This document shows, piece after piece, positions 36,201-51,200 of a stretch of DNA of 64,000 nucleotides (position 1 is its first letter; each line of letters starts with the position of its first letter). The translations under genes were made by a program, and so were the position numbers. Below the pieces are notes generated by a model. It was not told the origin of the DNA, ran no database searches, and was given only the letters and a program-made list of their open reading frames with translations. Origin of the DNA: Diorhabda sublineata (taxonomy: Eukaryota > Arthropoda > Insecta > Coleoptera > Chrysomelidae); assembly GCF_026230105.1 (NCBI RefSeq), contig NC_079474.1, forward strand, positions 8,442,187-8,506,186, written 5' to 3'.

Positions 36201-39200
36201 TATAGAAAATTTATTTTAATAAAAATAATGAATATGTATTTATTTCATTAGATTACCATTTTGAAAAATATATTGATGAAAAAATATAGAATATAATGTA
36301 CAGAAATATCTCAAAACAAATTTATAAAAGCTATAGATCTCACACTTACAACAACGTACTTCAAATATGAAAATGAAATATACAGACAAATTGATGGTTG
36401 TGCTATGGGAGCTTTCATTTCAAGTGCAAAATTAGTAATGGAAGATCTCGAGGAAACTGTCCTTAGCAAACTTGGAATAAATATTCCATTCTTTAACCGA
36501 TATGTAGATGATTGCTGTACCAAGGAATCAAATCGAAAACATTAATAAAAAACTTCAATTCACAATGTAAATCGAAGAAAATAATAAAATCAATTTTCTT
36601 GATATCACATTATATAAAATTAACAATAACATAAGAACATAAGCAAAAACTACATTCAAAGAAAATAATTATCGGAAAAAAATGATAAATATCATATCCA
36701 AAAAAAGATAAACAGATACTAGAATCAATTAAAAAACAATCAGAGCCGAAGCATCAAAACATGAATCATTTTTTATTGTCATATGAAGGACTCTCCCAAC
36801 AACTTCCAAATTACTTTAATAAATATGATATTAGTATAAGTCATGAAGAATATAATACGTTATCCAAATATTTCACTAAATTAAACTCTAAAACACCAAA
36901 AAATATTATATATCAAGTGCCGTATCAATTGTGATGCTGTCTACATAGAGCAGATCTCTCAGTATTTAGCAAATAGACTAAAAGGTCATAAATACGATAA
37001 AAAAATAAAACTGTATTAACGAACCATGAAATATCATCAAAAACATAAATTCAATTATAAAGCTTGAAAAATTCTTGGAACCAAATCTAATAAACGACAT
37101 TCATAAAAACGAAAAGGCTATAAATGATAAAAAAGACCTAAATAATTCAAGTAAAATTTTTAGCTCTATATTGTAAATTCTAATAAACTGCAGATTATTT
37201 GATTAATTAAGTACTGCTACATATTTAAGGTGTAAGGATTGAAGAAAAACCAATTTTTCTCATTAGAACAAATTTCAATTTTGATTTTATTCTTATTTCG
37301 ATGTTCATGATTTATTTAATCTATTGATTAATATAAATACGCAAATTATCAGTGTCAATATCATATTTTGATAAAGATTGAAGTGGAAACGTCAATTTAT
37401 ATCAATCTCTCGAGAAAATTTAGAATTATAGAAAATATGAATATTGTTTGAACAATCCTTTCAAAGAATATTCTGTAAGAGGTAATCAAACAAGTCATCA
37501 TTTGTCCAAGTTTCTATATTGGATCAAGTGAGTATGTATATCAAACACAATATTGGATGATATTATTATCGTTTCAGTTATTGGTATCGGTAAAACAACA
37601 ATTCTATTGCATAAATCGAAAATGTGTAAAACTCAATAACTGGATTTATAAATTATTTTTAATTATATGAAATATAAAGGTCCAGAATACTAGTAGTTGT
37701 ATTTTTTCGATTGAATATTTCCTTTCTTAGTTTGTTGAAGGGATATTTTTTTCTTCCAGCAAATAAATACCCCGAATCCAAGCGAAGAATTGACTAGCTT
37801 CGAGACCCAATCGTGCGAATTGATGTCTAGCAGCACTCTCTCTCCTATCAGAGATACTCGTCAAATTAGAAGTCCTGATTCCCTCCGAGGCATACAACTC
37901 AAACAGAATCCTGACATCATTAATGGTAAGTAGAAGTTATGACGGGAAAAAGTAGGGGTTCAAGGAAAACATTAAGGTTTTCACATCGTTCTGTCGTTTT
38001 TTGAGAAATTTTAACAAATTAGTTGAAGTAATTGATTATAATTTGTGAATCTAAATCATGCAATAGGTTACAAATAACAATAGAAAAAAAATGAGACGCT
38101 CATGAAACTTGGATCATTAGAAGGTTTCCAGTACATGTCTGTTAGTATCGTTGAATCGGAAAACTCTACAACAATTATAATTGCGCCTCAGGCGTAGAAT
38201 GTAGGATAACAAAAATTCTCTTCGCTTCTTTCGTTGTTCTTCAGTGAAGGCGAGTAAAACATCTAAACAACTTTCAACGTATTGTCATATGCTTGAATCT
38301 GTCATAAGTATGAAAGAGAATCGATATCCAATTATCCTTAATCCTTAAGAAACGAGCAATCAATATTTTCATTCAAAATATTAGTTTGCTTTCCATGAAT
38401 CACCGAGCATATTTTGGTTTGACTTTCACCATACCTTTGAGTAGTTTCTCGCGGAATGAAATGGGAAATTGAAAAATAAGTAAAGTCCTATCTTCAGTCT
38501 CTATTTTAGGTAGGATTATACAAGTTCCATTGCTCAATTCCTATCAAATTTCAAATCAATTAGTGAGTATTTTGAAGATTTTGTTTTGTTAATGCTGTTC
38601 TAGTCCAAGATTCATGCTAGTCAATAATAGTATTATATTATATTATATATATTATATAATAGTATAGTAGTTTTCATAATATTTTATTCCCTTTTCCCTG
38701 TTTCATCCGCATTTAATTTGTTTCAGTTGTTATTTCCCAGAAATAAGTGAAAGCTATCAATTCAATTTTTGCATTGGAATTAATACAATAGAACTATAGA
38801 CGATGAAAAAAATATAACTGCACAACATTCAATTATGAAAATGAAATAATTCTTGAGATGCAATCAAATCCAAACAAGAAGAGAAGAAAAATCTTGAAAA
38901 ATTTGAGTAAAATCTAGAGTTCTATTCTATAAATTCTAAACTTAAAAAGGTCCATTTCCAGCTTTTACTTATTTTTTAGAAATAACAATTAAATAAAAAT
39001 AAAATAGTTATTTATGTATCAAGACACTAAAGTCATACTTTTTGTCACGAGACTGGCGTAACTAATTAGATCAGTGACAAAAACAGACTTTAGTACTGCG
39101 TTACATATTATATTTCTTTCGAAATCCCTCATATTCAAAAATATTTGAATATCGGCATGTAAATCTCTTCTCGTTTGTTCATATTAATGGTAATAAAACA

Positions 39201-42200
39201 TTTGAATTTTTTCTAAAGTTAAAAGATCGTTCCGTTACTTCAGTGCTTAGACACTAAAAAGTGATTTTACTGCCGATATTATCAACCAATCGGTTATTGT
39301 TTCACTTTACTGCCGATTTTAAAAGAAAAGAAATTGTGATGTGAAAAGAGAAAGATCGCAACAAGCCTGAACATAAAATTCTCACCTGCCTTAAAAAAAC
39401 TAATTGTCAATCAGAAGAGACTCAAAATTAAGACGATTTAAAAACATAAATAAAAGTTAGTTTGATTAAGTGCTCTTTAATTTATAGTTTCATTACGTTC
39501 ACAATCATATTCCAAAAACATACAGCCTTTCTGAGCTTTAGTGTGTTAAGTATTACTATGCTATGCTATGAAAAGTTTTGTTTTTACAGGTTGTAGACGA
39601 GAAGGGGATGGAGAAGATCATAAAAATCATGAATTATGTCAAAATGAATATGTTAATTCGATACAAATACCAATAGCAAGATTGCGGGAAAGTACCGAAT
39701 TTCTTGATGGAGGCAGGTGAGCTGGTATTTAGAATATAAGATAGTGGTTTATTGAAGTATTGTAAGGTTCCGCGGATAATTTTTGCCTAAAAAATTGTTT
39801 TACTAATAATTTCCTAAGTACCACACATGACTAAATATATCACTTCATATCTCCCCGATTGTCATTTATTTTTGTGATATTCCAGAACATGCTGGAATTT
39901 CTTCCAGAGGGTCTAGTCCAGCTTCTTACAGTCTTACATAGTTCCCTTATCCTCCCTGCTCCAAATTACTTCTTCTTCTTCTTCTTGTAGTAGGACGAGG
40001 TCCTGTCAGGTCTGTCATCTGCCCTCTTGTGATGCCGATGTCCAGCTATCGTACCAGCGTTTTGGGGGCCTACCGATTGGGCGTCTTGTGTCTGGTTTCT
40101 GTGTTTTGGCCCATTAGGCAATCAGTTCTGGAGCCATTCGTTCTACATGGTCTCTCCATTGTCGGCGTCTTGCTCTTACCCATCTAACGACATCTTGTAC
40201 TCCCAGTTCTCTTAAGGTATCTGTGTTGGGTATTCTATCGTGGAGTGTGGTACCCTTTATTGTTCGTAATATCTTCATCTCTGCTGTTCTCATTTTTCTC
40301 TTTGTTTGTGTTGTGTCTGCCCTTGTTTCTGCGGCATAGGTTAGTATGGGTCTGATACAGGTCTTGTAGATTCGCGTCTTACTTTCTATGCTCATATATT
40401 CATTTCTCCATATAATGTCCCTTAATATCCCGATATTCTAGTTGCTTTCTTGATCTGCTGCTGCTCGTTGTTTCTACGCCCAAGTAGTTGAAATTACAAG
40501 CAGACTTATTCAATATCACTTTCTGAATAGCTCTTGTATATAAACAATTTCATGCGACACGTAACAACTTTTAATTCACAGTCAGTCGATTTTAATGCCT
40601 ATTAGTATTTTCATTCAATTTAATTGATAATCTAATCAATCTTCACATTATTATAGTTTAATGATGTAAAATTATTGTATCTCTCACCAAATATCAATAT
40701 TTAACAATGTGAACATATTCTTCTCTTTTGTCTCTACAAAATATTTTATCGATTATATTTTGAAGTGAGTGAAGGACGTTTCTTATTTCAGATGTGTGGT
40801 TGATCCCGATGGATACCCACTAGATTACGGCTTACCGAAGTTGCCCTGTCGAACGGTGCCGAATCAGTTTACCACCGAAGCGTATTATAGGACGTTACCG
40901 TCAAATCGGTTGAAGAGACATTCCGCTGCGAATCCTTTTCGAAGGATTTCTCGAGAGGCTGAATTTCTTTCAAGGAGTGTTGATTCTCCATACGATAATA
41001 CGGTGGATGTTCGTTATACAGCCGATGGGTGAGTATGTTTTCTAATGAATAAAATAGAAATTGGAAGAGAAAAGAATATATTCTCTCAAGAATAGGAGGG
41101 AAATATAACATCTGAACAACTTTAGAAACCAATCGAATTAGGGAAAAAGGTGATAAATTGATAAAACAGTCCAAATAACTTTTCTAGTATATATCTTAAT
41201 TATAAAAAGTAAGTGTTATGAAGATAATGCTATTTAGAATGATTTTTTTATTGGGTGTGAACTTTCCTTAACAAAGAACGTCACTGTGTGTAGGTATATC
41301 CAGATTTCAAGAGCGTGACTATCAAATTTCACGTTGGATTATGTTCGAGAAATATGACGTCTATTCTATATATCACCTCTGGTATTTCTTATATCGTAAA
41401 AAGTATTTTGGAGGATGTAAGTAACAAATATCAAAAAGTTATCGATTGCCCTTGACGACGTGTTGCAAGTCTACTCACCACCCTTGGGTGATGAAATGTA
41501 TGTAATACTAGCTGACCCAGTAAACGTTGTTCTGCCTTATAAATTATAACTACGAAGTATTTTTCTAGTTCAATATAAATAACTAACTTTTATAAGTGTG
41601 TAGAGATGTACTCGTAGTCGAAAGAGTTGTAGATAATGAAAGTATGCTTTATTTAGATTAATAAATTAATCTTTATCAAAGTAACAAATATATCTCAAAT
41701 CACAATTCTAAACATCAAAAATAATTATTCGTATTCTCACTATTAATTATATCAGTTAAAAAAAAATTAGTCCATCTTTAGCCAACTCACACAAACTGGA
41801 TAGTTTTCCCACGCGAGAGCATGCCACATTAGTTGTCCTTGGTGTTTCCAAACCTAAGCCACATACAGACAATGTCTCATTTTGTACCTTATTGATCGTC
41901 AAAGCGAATGCCAATCTAATTGGGAATTGAGTGCGTTTGAATTCAATTGGCACATCTGTAGGAATCATAGGGATTCGTGGCAGCAACACATTTTCGCCTT
42001 GAAACTTTCCATCCAAAATAAAGGATTCAGTAACATTTTTCATGAATTTTTTAATGAATAATTGTATGCCAATACACAGCAATGGTGGGTTCAAGTTACG
42101 AAGCAGAATAATGCGAGATCCAACCTTCAATTGTGAATGGTGGTATGCCTGGCGAATCCAATTAATTTGAAAGCTCAATTGGATAATGTGGGTATCGCAA

Positions 42201-45200
42201 ACTTCATCAATAAATTTGTATGACACCAAGTCCCCAAACAACAACTGTTGTATCTTTGAATTTAACCCATTGACCAGAGAGGGGTGATAATCACCATCTG
42301 TCCTTAAAAAAGAAAGAATAAATATTTTCTCAATTCACAAATCATTATATTATAAAAAGTACTGATGTTGCAATAATATCTATTTCTCATTTTAAAACAA
42401 ATCAAAAATTCTCTAAATTTGAGAAAATTAAAGTAACAGCTGGATTCCACAAATTAAAACTTAAATGCAAAGGATGTACTCAGCCTGGTCGATATTTTAT
42501 TTCTATTCACTGGACAAATAACAAGTATATTCGCAGACTCAAGTCAGAAAGATCTTCACAGCATTTTTGGAGGATAATTGTCATTTCACTTCGCAGCTTG
42601 AAACCACTTTTCTCTCAGTTTTGGGTCAGAAGGTCCGAACGAAAACAATTTATTTGGAAACTTTTGTGAAGTAGATGGGCACATTGACACTAAACATAAA
42701 TAAACACGGTTATTCTCCAGAATATTGGTGGTATTATTATGGAGACAGTTGTTCCAATTTGAATTTTTACGTATAAATATATCGAGAGTCAAAAATATGC
42801 AAAAGTACACTTCTGTTCATTAAAATGGCATACAACTCTTGGCACAGATTTTTGCAGTATATTTATTTAACACCATACCAACAAGTTATCAAGGAAGTAA
42901 TTTCAACAAGATAATCAATATACTACAATTATTAACCATATCAGTCCAGCTGACACGGGTAAATTCTTATTATTCATCACAAAGTATGCTTGAGAATTAT
43001 AACGGAGTATCTTTTATTATCTGAAGACAACTGAAGCACAACAAGTCCATTACTCACTAATATCAAAAAATCCCTTCCCTTTTTGAAATTGTATCTATAA
43101 CAACAAATACTCTCTACTCCATCTCTCTGAATCGGCCTAGAAGAGATTGAGTTGATATGGCCACTTGGTCAAAAAACTGTATTCCTTGAGGATTAGGAAA
43201 ATTACTCATAGTGGTCTACAATGAAACAAAGAAGGTAAAAGGATAAGGTCTTACGATGTAGTTACCAAACAGAACTACAGAATGAAAGCATTGAAACAAA
43301 TCGTATTGGTTCATTTTAAAATAGCGAATTCAGTGACTTTCTGATCTGATTTCTGTAAAGACCCCAGCAATGATTTGGTATATAAATCCGTCTCCTGTGC
43401 TGAAAGGATTAAGATGGCGTTCCATGACCTGTTTATTACAGGCCGCTCCATAAGTGAGTCTCTTTTAAAAGAATCCATGATAAAACTTGAAATCACAGAA
43501 TAGAAGTAATACTTCTATATATAATAATGATGATAAAAAACTAGATAACAGAACAAATGATAAGAATATTTATCAATAAATAATCGAGTACAAGAACAAA
43601 TTTTCTAGTAATTGATTTGTTTTTCTCAATCACTTTTTCTAATATTCGTGCACGGAGTGAATTAAATTACGACAAATATTCCTTCGAATTGAAATGTTCT
43701 CAAGCTGTTTCAATGGCTACCCATAGCTTTTCTTGATTTCTGGGACAAAAATTTCTTTTGTAATTTTTGCTACCAACCACCCCCTAAATTTTCAATGAGA
43801 TTCATATCAGCACTCGATATTGTTTTGTGGAAACCATTGTTGAATTATGCCGGCGGTGTGGACAGGACGATTACCATGTTACTAAATGAAATACTTTCTA
43901 TCATAAGTTTGATTTACTGTTGGCAACCTAATGTTGTCTACAATATTCAAGTAAACTTCCAATTTGAACCTTGAAATTATTCTCCAACAAACGCCAGACC
44001 TTTTGATACTCATCCAAGCCCAAATATTTACTGAAAATTTGCCGGATTCATCACTTTCGTCAACATATTGCTCTTTAAATCTTCAATTTGGTGGTAAGAC
44101 AATTCGTTCCCAAAAGTCTTAATCACAATACACATTAAAAGGTACAAACACAACTCCGAAGCTTTGCATCCTGTTTGACGGGATCCTGGAAAGTTTTTTG
44201 CATATGAAGCACTAGCAGCCGATTCAAAGGAATATACTGTTGAAAAATTAATCAATTCAAATCGTGTGTGCCTTAAACAATTTTTATTCCTCCAGGCACA
44301 ACTTGTCGGCGCAAGGTCTCGTCTTGCTCCAATGGCTTCTTCACTAGCTACGGTACTCACATCAAGATCTAGAACTCCAATAATGGAGGCTTTCCAAATT
44401 TCAGTTAACTGAGGGGGCATTAAGTACATATCTACTTCAACTGAATTTAAATCAATTATTCATTTATCTGTCGCTAACACTGTCAGTGACATTATGTGTG
44501 AAATCTGATTTAAGAGGGAAAAATATAAGTGTATGCTTTTTTAGTGAACAGAAGTTTACGAAAGCTGTACGACCTGTACCAGACAGGGATGAGGTTATAA
44601 AAAAACATTAAAAGAAAGTTTTAAACTGTCAAAATAAAACTTACATTATTATGTTTAAATTTATTAATGAATGTTTGGTTCACTTTACATGAAATTCTTC
44701 AAAACTTAGATAATTCCTATCAAGTAACGTAAAAGAAGCAACAAAAGGTGAATGTTTTAGTCAAAATAATTGATGAAACATACCAAGTATTCCAGATAGA
44801 AAACTACGCTACTTTCCACTTTTCCATATACATTCAAAAATAAGAAATCAGGAGGTTCTTAAACTTAATCAATTTTCGTGAACGTTATAAGGAAAATATT
44901 TTGATTACTTGGGACTACCTATACAAGCGTCACTCTATATTATTTCAGACTCTCATTCTCTTGTTAAAATTATCAAGATAAATTGTGGATTATTTGGTTT
45001 TCGCGAGCCAGTTTAACGTAGATGTGGAAAGCAAACAAAGCAATTAAATAATAAAATCATTCTATTCTCGACATGCATATAAAACCAGGATGATTTATAC
45101 GATAAAGAAGTTATGGGGATCTAAACCTGAGTTTAAGCTTAGCTCGATAATAGTGCGGTGAACAAAACATAGCAAAAACTGGCATTTGAGTATGAGCATG

Positions 45201-48200
45201 TTTGTGTCATAAATGCAAAAATAATCGCTCTTTAAAATATGTGAAGCACAGTTTTTAAGTTCAATTAGGAGCGAGATGAACTATTCGCTGGCTTGCATTT
45301 TCAATTGAAAAAGCATTATGTAAATGGAAGCTATTTGGTGTGCTTTCTTACTCTCTAGTTTTACTCAAATTGATAATAATTTGATTCATCAGGAAATCAA
45401 ATAAAAAAATAATCATTTCACGTGATACATTTCTTCTAATTTTATCCAGTAATTGGTAAATTTAGTATTATAGAGGGTGTGAAAAACTTTGAAACATAGG
45501 CAATTTTAAGAGATATTAGTTATTTAGAAAAATAGTGGATGTCTTCAGCATTGTAAAGAAAAAGCTCGTTTGCTTCCCTCTAACAATTTAAATATTTTCT
45601 AGTAGTATTTAAAGGCACATCCTTCTTAATAAAGAAATGAGTAACTATTTAGTTTCAAAGAAAACCTAAAACTCAACGAACTTATTGATAAGGATACGGA
45701 ATAGCTAGAGTCTGATACAACCAGCCTCATGCTGAAATGCGAGTCTAAGCTTATATTATAAATAGTGAATATTTATAAGAATTTCAATTCGACAAAATAT
45801 GTCATCAAATTTGAACAACATGTCTTAATATGTGTACCATAATGAAATATACAAAAAAGTGTAAATGCGTGGAATATGGTCTGCTTTAGTCGCAAAACTC
45901 GTAACTATGCTTCTTTCCTTTTCCAACATTCTGTTATTATCATAATTTCTTAGCGCAATCAACAGAAAAACTTGTAAAGATTCACAAAAACAATTTTGTG
46001 ACAAGCTTAAATAGAAAACATCGAAACTGGAGACAGCTATTTAGTTAAAAGCTAACCGCCTCAGTGTTAATTTAAAATTTAAAACAATTTTTTTTTAAAT
46101 TATCTTCTCGATTGTTAATATCTGGCCACTATTTCATTCCTCCAAATAATCAGGTTAAGTTTGTATTCAATTGTTTTCTGTGTACTGTTAAATTTGGTTC
46201 TATAGAGTTACGAGGTTTGCGACTCAAGCCGACATACAAAAATATGGAATTTGCATGTAATCCTCAACCCTATTCCTAATTTTTTGTCGCATCTTTTTCT
46301 TCCATCTGTTATAATATCATCATACCATCACTCTTGGATACGTTTGATTTAATTTCTTTCAATCTCTACAAATATTTGCTACATTATATGTTTTATCTTT
46401 TGAATTCCATGTTACCTGCATATAGCTGATAACTGAGGGTATCTGATTTCAACTTAATTTATCATAAGTAGAAAGAAATTTTTGTCAACCGCACTACAAA
46501 GAATTTTTCGATTTCCGTCTTTCTCGGTCAATTTACTAAATATAGATTAGAATATTTTAAAGTCTCTCAATTCTCGTTCTATAATTTATTTCTGTGACAT
46601 TGAACTAAAATATGGAAATTTGCGGGACAATTTTATGCTGCCGATTATCTATTATTATATCAGAGCAATTCTACCATCAATTTTCTTATTTCTGATTTGC
46701 ACAACAATGATTAGCAAATTATTCCATCTTCAGAATTCATTCGTACACAGTCTTTAGAAGAACGTTAAATCGGCGTACTTAATCCCAAATTCTACAAAGA
46801 TTTATCTACAAACTTCCTTCAACTATTCTTCCTACACGACTACTGCCCTGTTCATTATACAGAAAGGGTTCCTGATTAGCTAAATGAGGATTTTAATGGG
46901 GAATGGTGAAACGAGAACACAGTTTGAATCTCAGGAAAAAAATAGAATAGTTTTTGTTGTTCGATCAACTACAAGAGAACTATTACACGAATAAATTTTA
47001 GAAAATTCTAGTTCAGGTTTTCTGGAAAATTCCTGAGGTGTACTTCATTTTTAAAGCTCAAATTATGCTAGGAATGAGTCTATTGTCAAGCAAAAAAGTT
47101 GTAAGCAAGAATTTTTACTCACAAAAGTCCTTTCATCTATTCTAAGATACATATAGGTCTATCAAGATTATTTTAACTTCACCATATTGTAACTCAGAGA
47201 TACTAGGGTTACTACTAAAATTTTGAGATGTCAACACTGATGTGAATATGTCAAATCATTGTGTAGCTCAAAACTTAAGTAGTAACTCTCATACGTCATA
47301 TCTCAACCTGTTTCAGTAGAATAATATAATGTTGCTCCATAACTTACTTTCAATGGGATATATGAAATGTATTCAGTGCAAAGTCACTTAGTTAGTGCCT
47401 GATTATAATAGTTATGCCGGTTTCAGTTACTTTCGGCATTCATATTCTCTTGTTTTCTCAAAATACTCTTCCAATTATAACGGGAAATCTTATGATATCG
47501 CATAATTTTAGAACGCGCCCACGTAGTGTCCAATCCAAGCAACTTTGAATTTTAAGGTAATTCAGTTTATTTCAGTTTGTGGTAAGCATCTGCAAAAATA
47601 TTTTACATAGATCTGATTGTATTCAATTGATAAATATTTGGAATCAGAAGCAGATATTTTTTTATTGTACACGGATATACATAAATATAAATACGAATGA
47701 AGGAACGCCGCGGTTTATAATCCGGCTTTAAGGATAAGTTAACGAAGCAGTCGGAATGTCATGAAAACAATAAGGCAGATAACGTTTCCTAGATAAAAAT
47801 ATAACATAGTAGTCACAGTTCGTTGTATCTAAACTAACTTGGACCAATTAATCATATTCTCGTTCCTATCCAAACAAGAGTAGCTTGACAAATGATTTAT
47901 GGTAGTTATTACGCCCAAGGATGATTTCTGAAAATAAGGGTTGTCGACTACATACTCTGGTTTCAAATATTAACAAGTAGGTGGCAGTTAAGTGTAGTTT
48001 CAGATAATTATAGCATAACAAAACAAAAAAAAATAGTCAACTATATAAAAATATGCCTATTCAAACAGCAGTGGTAGTGAAATGTGAATTACTCATAATA
48101 TTCTAAACTATTGATTGTATACTGTTTCTAAAATCACTTCTGTTATTTTATAATAGATAGCAAATTTAAACAGTGGAATTCAAACCTATTAGGCACTACA

Positions 48201-51200
48201 CAAAGTCATTAGAACCAAATCTGTTGCTTTTTATTGGTAGCACCACGAAAGTTAACAGAAAAATATCAGTTTTTGTCGTTCACGTATAAAATCGTTTTAA
48301 TATTTTTATCAGCAAATAGTCACTTTTCATTAAACTCTGTAAGGAATTTATTTGACAGCTAAATCGTGTAAAATGTCACGAAAATGTGTTTATTCTCCCG
48401 ACTTTTTTTGTTATAACCTGGATATTCGCTACTAGAATAAATATTGGGTACCGCACATTTGCTGTATCTCATGTCACAGAAATTTGACAGGTTGGTTCAA
48501 TAGACCATATTTAGAAATGCCTTCTGGCAAAGAAGTGATATGGAGCGAATCTACTTAATACATAAACTACTGTTATTTTTGCTTGGCCAATATCAAAGGC
48601 TTTCCGGATAAATGAAAGCATCGGATGAATGGAGACTGCTCATTGATTCCTCAAACAAGTTTGAAGGCTGTACTGCTTCTTAACGGTAATAGATTCTCAT
48701 CACTACCTTCAGCTGACGGAGCTTTTTGAAAGAAATATAGGTACATTATGAAACTAATGTTAGAAATAGTAGAATACAGCAAACAACCGTGATTAATCTG
48801 TAAGGATTAGAGTTGTTGTTGCTCTGGTTTTTGGGACTGCTAAATGGCTACATGAAATGCTGTTGCTTTTTATGCGAGTGGAACAGTCAATAGAAAAATG
48901 ACCATGATGTAAGTAAAATGGCCCCCAAGGAATCTTTACATTCCTGAGGGAAATTAACACATAACTAAGGCTGATCAAACATTTTGTAGAAGCCATGGAT
49001 AAAGATGGAACTGGTTTCAAGAGTTACTCTAAACTTTTTCGGAAACTACAGATCTCCTCAATATTCCGACCTCGTCAAAAAAATCCTTAATGCATATCAT
49101 AAATTGGGATATAATATGTCCTCAAAAATACACTTTTTCCAACTAAAGTTTTTTCCGGAAAGTATTGACGCTTTATGTGACGGGCATGGAGAGCGCTTTC
49201 ATTAAGATATCGCGACAATTTAAAAGCGCTACCAAAGAAAGTGGGAACCAGCAATGTTTGCAGACTACTATTGGTCTTTAATCAGAAACTTTCCGAACTC
49301 ATAAATAGTTGAGATTTTTAATAACAATAAATTTATTTCTCACAATTTTTTTTTCACCTTTTTTATTTATTTTTTTCATGAGAATTACTGATCACATAAT
49401 CTCATATAAGAAGAAAAAAATCAAAAATCTTTTTGTTACATAGTGTCAATGGTCTCAACGTGGAAAACAATCTATTCAATAACCATATCCACTAGAAATT
49501 CTAATTGACTGTTCAATTTTCCTCTTTTCCAACCTAATGTGTAACGTTCTCCGTATTTTGAATCATGAATATGTTTAAACCAAAAATTTAAAGCATGTTA
49601 ATAGAGAATATGAACCTAGGGAAAGCAAGCTACCACCAAACCAAAACTCGAGCTGCGCCGCATAACATACGGTTAACCCACCTGGTTTATACCAACCTGT
49701 TATAATAGTGACCATACTGTTTACGCTACCGCTAAATTAACACATTCTTTTGAATGTACGATCAACTTTATCATGAAATTGATTCATTTCTAAAATGGCC
49801 CTGATATAGAAAACTTTTTGAGGTTTGTTTCGAGCTGGTATCGCTTCATTGTGCATGTGTGGGCCTACCATGGCCCGGTGTATAAAAAAAACTGTAAACA
49901 CAAAACATAAATACAATGGCAGTATCAATTGCAGAAAGTTTTATACAGTGTAATAGATTTTGCTTCTTGGGGTGAGTAGAACTTATTCACTTGACCTTCT
50001 TTTCTATAATCATTAACACCAATGGATCTCTTCCTGCGAAAAATAATTCCAGTGGAAAAAAATATTTTTACAGGAAACTTCACATGCATCCGTTAAATAA
50101 TGAAGTATAAACTTCAACTGTTTACTCAGAAAAAATATCATATCCAAACCTAAACACAGGTCACTGTACCGTAAAATCCGTTGGAATCAAAGCATTTGGA
50201 AAAATGTCCTGTGTAAAATACTTGGAATAATCGACAAGTGCAGTGGTGAACTTAGGTCCAATTTCTGCAACCCTTTTAGAAGAAGCCGGCGAAATTTGTA
50301 TTGCATTGAAGCGTCACAGTAAAATGAAAGAGTACCACAGCTGCTGAAGTATATTTAAAGGACAGGATATCCTCAGGTCAATGTTTGCTTCAGGAAATTC
50401 CGCTATCAGTTAACAGATAACATATGAATTTAAATTTGAATTTTACTAAATTGTTAATAATAATGATTTCATCGAAATTGCTTTTGCATCTTAATGCCCA
50501 AGAAAGTCATAATTGGAAGATATTACGAGCCGTTTGATTTAAATTATCCTAGTGTCTCGCACGAAAGATTACAAAGGTAATATCACTACTTTTATGTCAA
50601 TAAACACAAGTTCAGAGCTAAAAAATAAAACACAAGTGCCTCTACGTTCCTATGGCACTTTCTTATATTTGTTTACTTATTCGTAAAAAACTAATTCATT
50701 TTTTAATTTACTTGAAAAGGGATCAATAAATTTCTGAGTATATGTGAGTGGGAACCTCTCGTGTGAGACTCTCGGATAATTTAGATCAAACTTCGCTGGT
50801 CTTCGGCCAGCCCGTACGATCTTCCCATTAACCTACGTGTCTCGCTCTTCGAGATTACGAAGGTAGCAAGTTCAGAGCAATTATTCTCTGTATATAATAA
50901 TACAGAGGAAATTGAAAAATGAATTCTTTGTAACCATTATCAAACAAATTTTTGCTGAAAATAATAACCATTCATTTCAAAATTATGAAATAGAAATATA
51001 ACTCAATTTAACTAACTCAATATACTGCGTGTTACAACTCTGTGAATGGATTATTTTCAATAATTATTAACTGATGATAAAAATCAGCGAATACTCTTGA
51101 GTTAAGAGATCAACCAGCTACTGTTTTAATTTTCGCGACACACCTCCTGCACATGCTTTCAATGTCAAGGCAAACCGCGTAGAATGCGCAGTGAATTTCT

